DNA from: Crambe crambe
Taxonomy: Eukaryota; Porifera; Demospongiae; Poecilosclerida; Crambeidae
Reading direction: 5' to 3'
Assembly (NCBI GenBank): GCA_963924555.1
Contig: OZ004581.1
Location: 8,533,338-8,597,337, forward strand
DNA length: 64,000 nt
This document shows positions 1 through 10,915 of the stretch, one piece after another. The position numbers and the translations under genes are program-made. Position 1 is the stretch's first letter. Every line of letters starts with the position of its first letter. The notes under the pieces were generated by a model. The model did no database searches. It saw only the letters and a program-made list of their open reading frames with translations, and was not told the origin of the DNA.

Positions 1-735
1 AATAGTCATGATGATATGCTCTTAAAAGGAGGTGATTTGCTTCTCACCAGCAAGCATTACTGTCTGCTTACTCTATGAGGCTCTATGTCTAAATGTTCAG
101 TCTGCCTCCAAGACTGAGAAGCTCAAGATTAGCTAGTTAGCTAGCTATGTGCTTAATTATGGGTGTGGCTCATGGGTGTGGTAAAATGTCCACTTTTTGG
201 AGGCACTCTTTAATTCTTTTGGACATCAAGCATCCATTGTCCAGAGTTCGAGGGTAATCTGGTTTTAAATACATTATAGCTAGCTAGTTCTATACAATCA
301 ATGGTTATCCGTTATCTGCTTCTGGGAAGATCAAGAGATATACATACGTGCATACATACATTACACACATCATACATACATAAGTTATATTCTCACCTAG
401 ATTTGTGCTTGTAATGCTTTCCTTAGGAGTCTTTAACAGAGCTACAATGTCATAATGACAATAGTAAAGATAGTGGCATTTACAATAATTCAGCAAGCGA
501 GCTCAGCAAATGACTCCAATGTACGTATGTTGCAATAGACAAGCTATATATGACAGCTTTTGTATCTAAACCACTTGCATTCTAGATCCAACTGAATCTA
601 CGTTAGCAATAAATTGAAGAAACTGGAGTTGGCTCAAAAGATCTTGCTTGCTCACTTGCTAAATGTACATTGCCCTAGTTTTAGTCTTATCAAAACAAGT
701 GAAACACAAAAATAATTCTTTCCACATAACTAAGA
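1..735. other. No gene recognised
   Basis: No open frame here resembles a known family and no exon with good splice borders was found. There is only scattered TAGCTAGC-type low-complexity sequence and a CATA/TACA-rich stretch near 340-380. It lies downstream of the Roc-COR gene and probably contains its 3' flank. Confidence 0.5.
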
Positions 736-757
736 ATGAAATTCAATGCTCAGCTAA

Positions 758-1101
758 CTACACTAAAGGTAGTGATCGTATATGAGTGCATGGTGTTACT
801 ACACCATGAATTTCCAGCACAATATACAGATTTTCAATGGGATCATAGGAAATATATTGCATCTCTGGTTTGGAATATTCTACTGGGTCCACACTATGCA
901 TGCATGCACTATTATGAGAAATTAGCTTTTGTTGATTTGCATTTTACTTCTCTATTTTATCCATAATGAGGCTGCCAATTGCACGGCCCAGTAGGATATT
1001 CATCCAGAGATGCAACACATTTCCTATGATCTCTGTATATCATGTTGAAAATTTTTATGGTGTAGTAACACCATTCGTCTCTGTAACCACTACTTTCAGT
1101 G
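758..1101. repeat. Inverted duplication of the 3' end of the Roc-COR gene
   Basis: The left arm (about 758-895) and right arm (about 980-1,101) are imperfect reverse complements. Both contain the block GGTGTTACTACACCAT and a block around 'gatcataggaaat...ttgcatctctgg'. The right arm includes the last codons and stop of the GTPase exon. The left arm, read on the plus strand, keeps the same five residues TLKVV in frame before diverging. A spacer of about 85 bp separates the arms. This is either a local inverted duplication of the gene tail or a fold-back element that supplied the stop codon. Confidence 0.75.
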
Positions 1102-3424
1102 TTCCACCACCCTTATAGTATTGCTTACCTCCATCAAACCAATTTCTTCCTTCCTTGGGAATACGTTTCGGACGTGTAACACCACACTGATACTTCTTTC
1201 CTTTTATTATTTCATGAAGTCCAGGACATTCCTTACATTTGAAGCATATGATAGGTTTAACTCTCTCCTCCTTATAATGTAAATTTTTTGAAGATTTCTT
1301 GATAGACTCCTTTAGAATAAAAAGGATAGTGCTGCAAATATCTTGCACAGAGGCAACTTCATTGTCGTCATCATCATCATCATCAGAGGATGAGGGAGAG
1401 GAGGAGAAAGGATCAAATATGACCTCAAAATTGGAAGGATGCATTTTGATGGACATTGTACCATGTTTTATTCCACAATGCTCAACAGTAAATGTGACTT
1501 GATCTCTGAATATCCCTTCTTCTTTAAGTTGGAATTTAATATCACAAAAATCATTTCTTATATCTGACTCTGGATTCATAATCTGAGTGACTAAGACACC
1601 AAATACACCTTTTGGACAATGTTTACTTGGAAATTTAATACCTAATGATGAAATCTTTGAGCTAACCATTTTACCTTCCGGAACATGGTTTAGAATGCAT
1701 GGAATGAAAAATTTTTCTTCATTATCTGCTGTTGTAAATTGAGCAACAATGCGAAGGTGGACCAGGAGACCTAGAAACTTTTCTGAGCTGATTTTATCAT
1801 CTCCTTTTGTGGTATTATTAAAGACAGACAATGAAAAAATACCCTTCTCTTTTAAATTTTTTTTTTCCTTAGTGGTAAGAGGTCCACTTTTGGAGAATGT
1901 TTGAATGATAAGTTCAGTGACTTTATCGAAAAGAACTTGAGGATCCTTAACAATAATGTTGTTTAGGTGTTCCACATTGAAGTACTGAATGATGCCAATT
2001 CTGGAGTGGAGAAATTTCAGGAGTTCAAACACTTCATTATCAATAATCTTGTACACTTTGGCCATTTGCCTGATTTCCTCGAGAGTAAGAATACACTCTT
2101 TTCTGGCTCGTAAGTCAAGGCAGAACATCAGATATGTGATGGGAAATGGGACAGTGAAATCTTTACGTCCTTTGATTAAATCAGTGACTCTTGATCGAAT
2201 GTACTCGAATACACTATCACTATCAGATATATTGTCCACTTCAAACATGACCTTTTTTTTATCTGCATCATAATATTGGACAAGATCTTCAAAATCATTA
2301 TCATTGGATATCAATGAATTCAAGTGCTTATTCATCTCATCGGTTTTGGTATTCCTCTGGTCTTCAGGAAGTTTGTTCATGTGTGTGGCTACAATGAACA
2401 CAAAAGGCTTGAGATCACCTGATATATCCATGGCAGATACAGTAGACAAGCATTGAAGAAGGGCTTTTTCATTGGTGATAGAGGATTGATAGCAGTTAAT
2501 TGACTCAGTTGGATTAATCCTATACTCGAGTCTACATTCCTTCGTCAATTCACGAGTGATATCAAAGAGGAAAAAGAATAAGGATGGACCAGAAACCAGA
2601 AGACCCAATAACTCGTGGAATTCAACCTGGCCTCCAGCATCCCTGAGATATAGGGAAAAGGTTTTTTTCATGTCTTTCTTGAATTCCTTAAACCCCCCTC
2701 TTTTTTTAATCATAGAATAGCAATTGGTCTCACGAAACTTGATTGTGGACCTTTTAGGCTTGCCTTGCTTTCTATCCATAGCCTGCTTAGCTTCTTTGGA
2801 ATCACTTGATTGTATGTTTTCTTCATTAGTAATAGCAACTTCTTTGTGTATGCTTTCTTCATTACTACTAGCAACAGTCACTTCTTTAGAATCACTTGAC
2901 TGTATGTTTTCTTCATTAGTAATAGCAACTTCTTTGTGTATGCTTTCTTCATTACTACTAGCAACAGTCACTTCTTTAGAATCACTGGACTGTATGCTTT
3001 CAAGCACAATGCTATTATGCTTAGGGAGGTGCGCTGCTTGTTCAATTTGACTAATGAAGGAATCTTCACATTCCACTGGATTCCATGAATTGGTGTCTGT
3101 TATGTCAGCAGACTGAAGATCAGATGACTTGGCCAAGTTAATATCAACTATAATAACACTGCTACTTATACCAGTGGATGGAGAGAATTCCTCTACCTTT
3201 TTACCAAGCAAACGTTTCATAAATGAAGTCTTACCAGACTCTGGAAGACCAACAAATGTTGAGTGAGCAATTTTTCTTTCAATAGTTTCTTTATTATTAG
3301 CAGCTTCCTCAATATTTCTTAGGATTTCATCATCATTCATGGCTGGTTGGTCATTAGCATCATTATCAACTTTTTTAATACTTGGTGATATTTTATCGGC
3401 ACCATTAAATCCTGATTGGTTCTC
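1055..3424 (-). CDS. Roc-COR (Roco-type) GTPase, last and largest exon
   Basis: About 790 residues. Seen: a P-loop GLPESGKTS about 60 residues into the exon; three near-perfect copies of a 30-residue Ser/Glu-rich segment; a DAGGQ G3 motif in LYLRDAGGQVEF; a THMNK motif in the G4 position; then a COR-like winged-helix stretch (FLHSRIGIIQYF...LNNIIVKDPQ); a run of Asp residues; and a C-terminal Cys cluster (CFKCKEC...C). The motif order matches Roc-COR GTPases, which act as signalling switches. The frame is open further upstream, but a branch-like CTAAT, a T-rich tract and TGTGCAG end at 3,425. The exon therefore most likely starts at 3,424 in phase 1, and the nearby ATG is intronic. The exon at 12,798-12,846 ends with the one base needed. 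No kinase domain is seen. Partners are unknown. Confidence 0.8.
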   Translation of the reverse strand, partial: ENQSGFNGADKISPSIKKVDNDANDQPAMNDDEILRNIEEAANNKETIERKIAHSTFVGLPESGKTSFMKRLLGKKVEEFSPSTGISSSVIIVDINLAKSSDLQSADITDTNSWNPVECEDSFISQIEQAAHLPKHNSIVLESIQSSDSKEVTVASSNEESIHKEVAITNEENIQSSDSKEVTVASSNEESIHKEVAITNEENIQSSDSKEAKQAMDRKQGKPKRSTIKFRETNCYSMIKKRGGFKEFKKDMKKTFSLYLRDAGGQVEFHELLGLLVSGPSLFFFLFDITRELTKECRLEYRINPTESINCYQSSITNEKALLQCLSTVSAMDISGDLKPFVFIVATHMNKLPEDQRNTKTDEMNKHLNSLISNDNDFEDLVQYYDADKKKVMFEVDNISDSDSVFEYIRSRVTDLIKGRKDFTVPFPITYLMFCLDLRARKECILTLEEIRQMAKVYKIIDNEVFELLKFLHSRIGIIQYFNVEHLNNIIVKDPQVLFDKVTELIIQTFSKSGPLTTKEKKNLKEKGIFSLSVFNNTTKGDDKISSEKFLGLLVHLRIVAQFTTADNEEKFFIPCILNHVPEGKMVSSKISSLGIKFPSKHCPKGVFGVLVTQIMNPESDIRNDFCDIKFQLKEEGIFRDQVTFTVEHCGIKHGTMSIKMHPSNFEVIFDPFSSSPSSSDDDDDDDNEVASVQDICSTILFILKESIKKSSKNLHYKEERVKPIICFKCKECPGLHEIIKGKKYQCGVTRPKRIPKEGRNWFDGGKQYYKGGGTLKVVVTETNGVTTP
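2791..3000 (-). repeat. 90-bp in-frame coding repeat inside the GTPase exon
   Basis: Starts at 2,791, 2,881 and 2,971 show a 90-bp period (30 residues). Two full copies and a partial third are present, nearly identical, each containing SSDSKE and NEESIHKE. The repeat lies between the P-loop and the DAGGQ motif and lengthens the segment that separates them. Its near identity implies recent duplication and likely length variation between individuals. Confidence 0.85.
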
Positions 3425-5162
3425 TGCACAAAAATGAATTAGCATTATGTGACCACTTAGTGCATGTGATACACCATATGCATAGAGCCGGATATCTTCA
3501 AGGTTTATAAAAATTAAAAAATCTCCTTGAAACTACTCACATGATTGGGGTAAACAAGGTGAGCCCCAATTAACACTATAGCAAGTCAACTGAGGGATTT
3601 CTACTACAGCCTTTTTTCGGGGAGAGGGGAAATAATAGGGCCTGGTATACACTGCTTGCACATCTCATGTGCCAGATTTTCCTGGAATTCTGGGAAAATA
3701 GGATACTATCGTTATACCATCTGTGTACAGCCTGGGCTATTACATAATTGAATGGGTGTGGTTTATCCTGCTAGAGATGGCTATTGTTTTGCTGCTGCTA
3801 TTGGCCTTGGAGATATCGAGAAGCGTTTTAGCGTACCAAGAGACGACGGACACAAAGGATCCCACTTGTATTAGTAGTCGTGATCTTACCTTTCTGAAAG
3901 CCTGTTCCTGAATAACGTAAAGACTGAGGGATGCCCAGAATACTAGAGAATCAAGAGCTAGCCATCATCGCTTGTGATCTAACAATCATCATTTTTTGTC
4001 ACCGCCCTGCATACAAGGCTAAAATTTTGGTGCTGTTTTGAAGATCACAAAATCGTGAAAATTTTTAAGTCTTGAAATTTCCTTCAATAAAATTAATATC
4101 ATGGTAATTACAGAAGGATCAACTCCTCATGTTCCTGTATGAGCTTGACTGCATTTGTAAACATGAATAACAACCATGCATTATCATCCCATGTTGGGTT
4201 TTCTTTTGGCATTCATAATATTAAAATCCCTAGTCAGTAGAATTAGTATTGTAGTTTAGACTCTTCACAATGATAATCATCATGGACAAATCATTCCCCC
4301 TACCATTAGCTACAGCTAGCATAATCCTTCTAAAAGGACTGCTTTCTCTCAAGTGAGAATGAGAAAGGATGGCTGCTCCAGCTTGCATCTGGTTCAAAGG
4401 ACCAAAATGTCAAAGGATAAAAATGTCAATGCTTTCAGGATTTTCTAAACCCAAACCCAATTTGTTTGATTTTGCTCTTACTAGCTATTATTATTGACTT
4501 GAGCAGTGACTCTAATGGTCATTAATTTTGCCAAATGAAGTTCATAACTCCATTGCTTAATTATGCAGATGTACAGCATGCGAAATGCATTCATGGCAGA
4601 AGAAGCGGAACCACTGATTTAGAGCTACGTAGTAGACATTATTCTTTTCTTGCTATTATTAAATTCCCTGATGTATACCTACCTGAAAAGTTTTGGTGTG
4701 TTAGCCTTGGTACTGGATAGGTAATCCTGTTTTGAAAGACTTTGGCTGAGTGTTTGCTAATCTTTATGTAGTCCTTCCAGTACTTGCATGCAGCCACGCC
4801 TTAATTCTTACAAATATCGAGAGTGCATTAGCACTCTCTAAGTAGGGATGACGGGTCAAAGGTCATTAGACTGTAGAAACTCTTTCTCTTCTACACTTAC
4901 TCTACAGGTTCTCAGAAGGCTACAATGAAATACTATATCTACACAGAAGAGGGGAGAATGTTAGAATTCATTCGCTAACATAAGAAAAAAAATTGACTTT
5001 TCTTTATAACTAATAATAATGAGATCGACGCACCGACTTACTGGCTATAGTCATCAAAGTAAAGTTCCATCTGTTAGAGCAGCACCTAGAAACTGATCTT
5101 TTGATATTAGTTTTGACTAAGGTTCTACTTCACATATCAATAGCACCTGGAACACTAGCTAG
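3425..5162. other. Predicted intron sequence, no gene recognised
   Basis: This is the 3' part of the predicted 9.4-kb intron between the 49-nt exon and the last exon. A small perfect stem, GAGAGTGC/GCACTCTC, sits near 4,820-4,838, followed by AAGTAGGGATG, which resembles the ends of the element at 5,883-8,052. Nothing else is supportable. Confidence 0.45.
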
Positions 5163-5171
5163 TCTTTCTCC

Positions 5172-5690
5172 TAGTCTGGCGCAGCCAGCCCCAAGCACTT
5201 CCGGAACTCCAGCGTAAGGGTCTGGTAACACACAATACTTCGACTTGTTCCCGGCCTAAATTTTTTATTTACGTAATATGACGTTTTAGTGTCATAAAAT
5301 GACGTTGTCTTGTTTAATTGTCATAGCAACACCTCGCGCGAAGAAAAAAAATGGCCTCCCGATCCCGTAATAATTATGGTTGTTATAGCTACCTCACGTC
5401 ATTAAACGTCATAATGCGTCAGTTAATGATATTCATCGTTTTAGCAGGATTTCTGCTAAACGGGAACAAGTTGAAGTACAGCGGATTTACGTTCCGTTCG
5501 AATATTCCGTATGCCGTACACTGGAAGCGTATGCCTTGTTTTTAAATATAAATGTATGTAAGCACAAAGCATACGCTTCCCTTGCACGGCATACGGAATA
5601 TTCGAACGGAACGTAAATCCGCTGTATTGTGTGTTACCAGACCCTTGCGCTGGAGTTCCGGAAGTGCCTGGGGGTGGCTACGCCAGACTA
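5172..5690. mobile_element. Fold-back MITE with 9-bp target duplication, interrupted
   Basis: The ends TAGTCTGGC...GCCAGACTA are flanked on both sides by TCTTTCTCC (5,163-5,171 and 5,691-5,699), a perfect 9-bp target duplication. The right arm (5,569-5,690, 122 bp) is complementary to 5,172-5,237 joined to 5,479-5,534. The left arm is therefore split by the second element at 5,238-5,476. There is no coding capacity. A 9-bp duplication with long terminal inverted repeats recalls Mutator-like elements (inference). Confidence 0.9.
5238..5476. mobile_element. Nested 239-bp MITE inserted at a TA
   Basis: The terminal inverted repeats are CTTCGACTTGTTCCCG and CGGGAACAAGTTGAAG, flanked by TA on both sides (5,236-5,237 and 5,477-5,478). 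The intact right arm of the host element shows the empty site with a single TA, so insertion and TA duplication can be read directly. The interior has several ATGACGT/ACGTCAT words but no clear gene. TA duplication suggests Tc1/mariner-type mobilisation (inference). Confidence 0.88.
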
Positions 5691-5733
5691 TCTTTCTCCA
5701 CCATTTTGAAGCCAGCGTGCACGTGCGCTAGGG

Positions 5734-5771
5734 CATAGACATACTAGACTACGTAGTCTAGTATATCTATG
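5734..5771. mobile_element. 38-bp palindromic element with 7-bp target duplication
   Basis: A near-perfect palindrome (one mismatched pair) begins CATAGA and ends TCTATG, with an ACTAGACTACGTAGTCTAGT core. It is flanked by GCTAGGG on both sides (5,727-5,733 and 5,772-5,778). The ends and duplication length match the larger elements at 39,155-40,262 and 40,523-42,324, so it looks like two terminal repeats of that family fused head to head. Confidence 0.75.
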
Positions 5772-5882
5772 GCTAGGGGGATATGGGTGGGGCCACATAG
5801 GATGGCGCATGTATGGCCAATTAGCAGAGTCAGCTCGAGCTAGCTCTTCACATCTTACAAAGAAAAAGGATGGAAACAAGTG

Positions 5883-8052
5883 AACGTAAACAATTTCTAC
5901 TAAATAAAAAGGTTAGCTAAGTAGGGATGGCCTAAAATCTAGTTGGGCTGTATAAATGTACTGCAGCCTCATATGAAATCAATCCCTAGCATTTCAGGCG
6001 GGCAGCCAGCGTACAAAATTGTACCATTTTATTTGCAACGGATGTGGGTGGCAACCTAGTCGATCTAGTGAAAAAATGGCGGGACTGTTCTGCTGACAGT
6101 TTTGCTTCTTGTCAAGAGATAGCGCATATATTGATAGTTTTTATTAGTCAGTTTTAGAAGTAGGTAACTTATCTACCTAGCTGTGATGAATTTTTATCGT
6201 GGTAATCGATTTTTGTGGCAAGAGGCGGTCTTTTGGAACCAAAGATGGACTTCAAATTGAAGGGACCCATCATATCAGCGTGGATCAACGGAAAGTGGTA
6301 AGCAAGACACAAATTTTGACGATTCTACTTTGTAGAGCATGCTCTAAGGTAATCTTTGGTATATAATATGGTCATATTCAGTTGCAAAAACGCCAGTGTA
6401 CCACTGTTTTAGGTGTAGCTAGCTTGGCGCTAGAATGTAAACAATGGTTTGTTACAGCAAATATATCATGGTCATATTCAATAATAGTGCTGGATCATGT
6501 GGTATATATTACCTGCATCTCATTTGGCTTTCTAGGTGTGTAAATTTCAGTTGCATCAGGATAACTATCCAAGTCAAAGACATTTTAATGGGTCACTAGT
6601 ATAAGGGTATATTAGTGTACCTAGTCTTTGACAATGCACTTGTAGGGTAGGAACGAGGCTACTTGTAGGGTAGATGTATTTTAACTGGTACAGTAGCCAC
6701 CTAGGAATTTTTCCATCTCCCAATTCCAGATGGAGCTCATCTGTATCTTGTGTTCTATGAGTAGTTATCAAGAAATACTGTAACGGCATGGGGAAGAAGA
6801 AGTGCTCTCTTTGGTAGCTTTTAGCAAACTTGCAAGAATTGCTCTGGTCAGTTCATCAATATTTTCATCTTTTATTTTTTCCTTCCATAACATCATCTAT
6901 AAGAGCCATGAGCCTGTTCCTCTATCTGATTTAATATAACTGAATGTATGTCATATATCAGGATTTGCATACAGTGTCTGCTCGTGTTAAACTCCTGTTG
7001 GATTAAGCAAGTATTCAGACATGTTATGGCATCTGGACTGTGCCTAAAATAGGAGCCCTCAGGCTTGTCTAGTATTTGGGTGTGCTCCACATCCTGCATA
7101 TGTTTATGTGTTTGATGATACATGTGTTGGTATGTGTCTCACAAAGTGACACACTGCCCTGTGTGTGTGGCTAACAAATCTGAAATGTTTCATGATTATC
7201 TTTTGCCTAGATGTGATTATGTGACCCATCAGAGCTCTGTTTCCATATAGGGATGTACTTGGGATCAGACCAGTGTCTTTTCGCTTCCCTGGTGTGTGCA
7301 TGGCATATGCAGCTATTGCTTGAAATTTCAGAGGTCATCAAGAACTCTTGTTCACTCTCGATTAGCTTACTGAAGTGGTCATACCTTGGTTGTTCCTTTT
7401 ACAGACAAAGCAGGGCCCACAGCTGGATATCACCTTTGGCCAGACTTTTTTACTGGAACTTGCCATAATTTTTTTCACCAGTATTATCATTGTTATTATT
7501 CATCTTTGAGGTATTAATGTATTGCTAATAAAATTGCTTGTTTCTACACAGATATAATGCAGACACGTATGATAATGGGAATTAGTGGTGGTTTATCTTC
7601 TAGAGAAAACGCATCACTTATCTGAACAGGTGCAAAAACAGCAGTGTGCCACTACATTCCATTGGCTATCAGTGACCAATGAAGCGCTCTTTTTGCGCGA
7701 TTAGAAGGAATTTAAGGGACATATTTATTACTAGCAGTACCTTCCCGAAGCATCTTTAGATCAGCAAAATTTCGTAACTTGAAATTTAGTATTTACAGCG
7801 ATATAACCGAAATCATTTAGAAAGCTCGATCAACAAGAAAATTGGGCATTAATTGGAGTTGCAATTAAACCTCCCGTTTAGAACGTTTTCGCGGACGGTG
7901 GCGCGGCGGTCCGCCTGATTTACAACTGCTATAGGCAGTGGATGTAAATGTAGGGATTAATTTCATATGAGGCTGCAGTACATTTATACAGCCCAACAAG
8001 ATTTTAGGCCATCCCTACTTAACCTCTTTATTTAGAAGAAATTTTTACGCTC
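5883..8052. mobile_element. 2.2-kb element with ~110-bp terminal inverted repeats
   Basis: The left arm (about 5,883-5,993) and right arm (about 7,951-8,052) are reverse complements. Both contain CTAAATAAA, AAGTAGGGATGGCC and TGCAGCCTCATATGAAAT. The interior has related direct copies of a TGCAAAAACxxCAGTGT segment (about 6,384 and 7,630) but no recognised protein. The same end sequence (CTAAATAAA...AAGTAGGGATGGC) bounds the shorter element at 48,739-49,022, so both belong to one family. No target duplication was identified. Confidence 0.75.
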
Positions 8053-8969
8053 AAACTCGTAAGAGTGGAAGAAAAGTTCTGTCAGTAAGTGGTAGGAATC
8101 ACCAGCCTTGCTCCTGTTGTGGTTGTCTAGTATAGCTAGTTTGGTTCTAGCTCTGAAGATTCTACAGAGTTAAAAGCCATCTCTACTTATACAGTCCAGC
8201 TATTAAAAGGACCTGCACTGTTCATTCAGGCTGGGGTCACACTTTTAATATGAAAAGCAGTGAAGTGCTAACCCTCAGTGCACACTAAAAGTCAATAATA
8301 TAGCTAATTGTGTATGTATTTATGAATATTGAGCAGATCACTGATGAGCAGGAGTATTGAATCATCTATAAAGCATTCCATACTGTTGAGCTAGCTAGCA
8401 GTGTCTATACTACAGAGTCCACATTCTTATTTTCAGTGCCTGCATGTAAAAATATATTGCTTGGAGAACTGCACAGATATGATTAAGCATGCAGGTAAGA
8501 CAGTAGCAGCTACAATTGCATAAAGTTTATCATGAGCAACGTCATAGACTTGTCACTAAAGATACTCCAGCTAGCTAGCTATGAGATTTATGCTGTTGCT
8601 CTCACTGTCAAGTGCTCCTCCAAGGAGGTCTCTCACCTACTGTCCACAATCCATTGTAATACAGCTACCAGTCCAGATGGTATTTCTAGCACCATGATTT
8701 GTAACCGTTAATCAACCTCTTTAAGTCCCTGAGGGCTGGAAGCTTTCCAACGTAACTCCAATTCACAAATCAGGTGATCCTGGTCTTGTTGTCAACTACC
8801 GGCCTATTTCTCTGCTATTCTTTGATTTGAGCAAAGCTTTCGATAGTCTATCCCACTCACTTGTAATCAACACATTAGCCAGAGTAACCTCCTCGCCTGG
8901 ATCAATGGCTATTTGACCAACCGTCAGCAGAGAATGGCATTGTGTGGTACTTTTTCCTTTTTTTTTTTT

Positions 8970-9008
8970 GGGGGGGGGGGGGGGGGGGGAGAGAGAGAGA
9001 GAGAGAGA
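8970..9008. repeat. Poly-G (20) followed by (AG)n
   Basis: Twenty consecutive G at 8,970-8,989 are followed by an AG dinucleotide run. It lies where the LINE coding sequence breaks off. Similar pure G tracts occur at 45,964-45,994 and 62,203-62,228. Confidence 0.95.
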
Positions 9009-9233
9009 AGGGATGGCAAGTTTTGACGAGATCAAGCGAGAAGTGCTATTAAAGTGATGCATGATATCCGCTTGGCCACAGCATCGTTGGTCGATCATCA
9101 GAGCAACGAGTGGCAGCAGCAGCAGCAAAACTATCAAAATAGCACTGGTTGTGAAACTACACCCATTAATTATGATGGTCATGTAGTGGAAATATCTGAG
9201 TGAATATGCTGATTCCCAGATAACTGGGGAAAA

Positions 9234-10031
9234 TTGGCGTATGCGCAAACAGAGCTAATCTCATCCCCAGACCATACAGAGGTTATCAAAGCCAGACAGG
9301 TGGTGCGGTGTACCTGGGAAAGTTCTTTTGGATCATTGTTGCTCAAGTATGACCCCAAGCTTGAAGGAGAAACTATCTCTCATGTTTATATCAGCAAGCA
9401 AGAAAACTTTCTCAATCCTCATAGTGTTCCTGTGACAGCTCCAGTCTCCCTGTGTGAACAGTTTAGCTGTAAGCATGTGTGCATCTACTTGAAGAGAGAC
9501 AAGGAAGCTGAGCCTTCTACTACTTGAACAGTAGCTTCAGTACTAATGGAAGCAAGCCGTGAGAGAGTTCTTCCAGATCTCATACATGCTCTCTGTGAAT
9601 TGAAACATGTTGAAGACTCTCGTCTGTACATCTGCGGTGCCTCCCTATTTCCCGAGGGTGCTATGCCAGCTGAACTGGTAGTAGTAAGGCAGGCAATAGT
9701 TTGCAGATCACCTAGTGAATCACAGTACTACAATTCTGTGCTCGTAAGCTTTCCTCTTGTGTGCTACTACTGTGGGGCTGTTGAAGAATGTCTCGTGGAT
9801 GATGAAGAAACACGCCAGTTAAAGCAGTCTATCCCATCTGCTTTCTGTGTAAAAGTGATGGTAAAAACCCTTTTACAAAATACCCTCCAATGTGACAAAA
9901 AAGTGACGATCATCTTGTGTGCTCTTTATCTTTTACACAAAAAAAATTTTTTTTTCTTCCTGCCTGTCGGGTGTCATTTTTCTTCCGGGGAAACTGAGAA
10001 ACATAAAATCAAATTGGTATGGCCTTCTTAA
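9234..10031 (+). CDS. Unidentified open frames within the disrupted LINE
   Basis: Two successive plus-strand frames (9,234-9,527, 97 codons; 9,546-10,031, 161 codons) separated by one stop. I do not recognise either. The second has a Cys pair (VCYYCGAVEECL) and ends in a low-complexity T-rich stretch. They may be remnants of one protein carried by whatever inserted between the LINE halves, or chance frames. No clear splice borders or start context support expression. Confidence 0.25.
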
Positions 10032-10814
10032 CACATTCCTTGCAGCAAGCTGTGTTGGAGTCCTGGTGACTCCATCTCGATCTGTAGCTGTATGTACTAT
10101 TATAGTATAATACTAGCTAGCTAGCTAGCTGTATGTCATGATAATGGTCAGCTGATTTCATGAGCTCACCACACGTCATCGCTGAAATCTATTTTTAGTA
10201 ACCTCCAGCATTTCTGTGGCTATACAGGCTGTACGGGAGTTGCATGCCCTCTCCCCACCTTCGGCAGGTCGATACGCCCTTGCTAATACCAAGCTTTCTT
10301 TTTCCCCGTCCCCCAAAAAGGAAAAAGGAGGCTGGGTTCGAGGCTACTATCACCCCGTGCTGAACTCATCTTATATGCAGATGACATCTGCTATCACAAG
10401 ATGTCACAGTAGCTAAATGAACGTACAGTTCAGCAGGACACCGAATGCATAGCCAGTGAACTGACCAACCTGAAACTACATCTAAATGCCACCAAGACAA
10501 AAACTATGTTGGTATCCAGGAAGTGCAACCCACCTTAGCTTTCAATCATCTTAGGTGACAAACATGTCAGCGTTGTGAACTCTACCACCTATCAGGGGTT
10601 GGCGATTCCATCTGACCTGTCTTGGTCGAATCACATCAACTGCAAGGCAAGAAAACTCATTGGATTTTTTCACCGCTTCCTTCGAGGGGCCGGTGAATGT
10701 TGCTGTTCAGATCATTAGTAAGTTCTTCCTATCTTAGACTATGGTGCTGCAGTCTGGGACCCCTATCACAATATATGATAGTTCGTTGTACCCTTCAGTA
10801 TGCAATTGAATTCA

Positions 10815-10915
10815 GGGTATGGAGGTCACTGTAGTGGCTGATGACACTGATGTCCTTGTCTTCCTGGCAGAAAGAAATGGCAGAAGTCTACTTTTTATCA
10901 GATAAAACTTAGGAA
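10815..10915 (+). pseudogene. Short transposon-protein remnant
   Basis: One short plus-strand frame encodes VVADDTDVLVFLAERN, then runs into a stop. A 'DTDxLVxL' pattern is common in repeat-encoded proteins of marine invertebrates, but this piece is too short to assign. Nothing else supportable was found between here and the MITE cluster starting near 11,418. Confidence 0.3.

Larger units (their letters stand above)
8590..10790 (+). pseudogene. Dead LINE reverse transcriptase, interrupted
   Basis: Frame-shifted plus-strand pieces of a non-LTR reverse transcriptase. About 8,620-8,710 matches the pre-RT TSPDGIS motif; 8,735-8,815 gives the WKLSNVTPIHKSGDP...NYRPIS region; 8,820-8,945 gives FDLSKAFDSLSHSL and, in another frame, LLAWINGYLTNRQQRMAL. 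After a gap, 10,355-10,400 gives LILYADDICYH with the catalytic YADD. The thumb-like NLKLHLNATKTKTML follows, and the remnant ends near YGAAVWDPY. The stretch between RPISLL and FDLSKAF has been lost. Stops and frameshifts make it non-functional. About 1.2 kb of unrelated sequence sits between the two halves. Confidence 0.8.

Noticed and set aside
736..966. Plus-strand gene of 76 codons
   Set aside because: Its first part is the inverted copy of the GTPase 3' end and the rest is the hairpin spacer.
2724..3050. Plus-strand frame with repeated LESLDCMFSSLV
   Set aside because: It is the antisense shadow of the 30-residue repeat in the GTPase exon.
4819..4838. Small RNA hairpin GAGAGTGC...GCACTCTC
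   Set aside because: An isolated short stem with a tiny loop and no other sign of an RNA gene.
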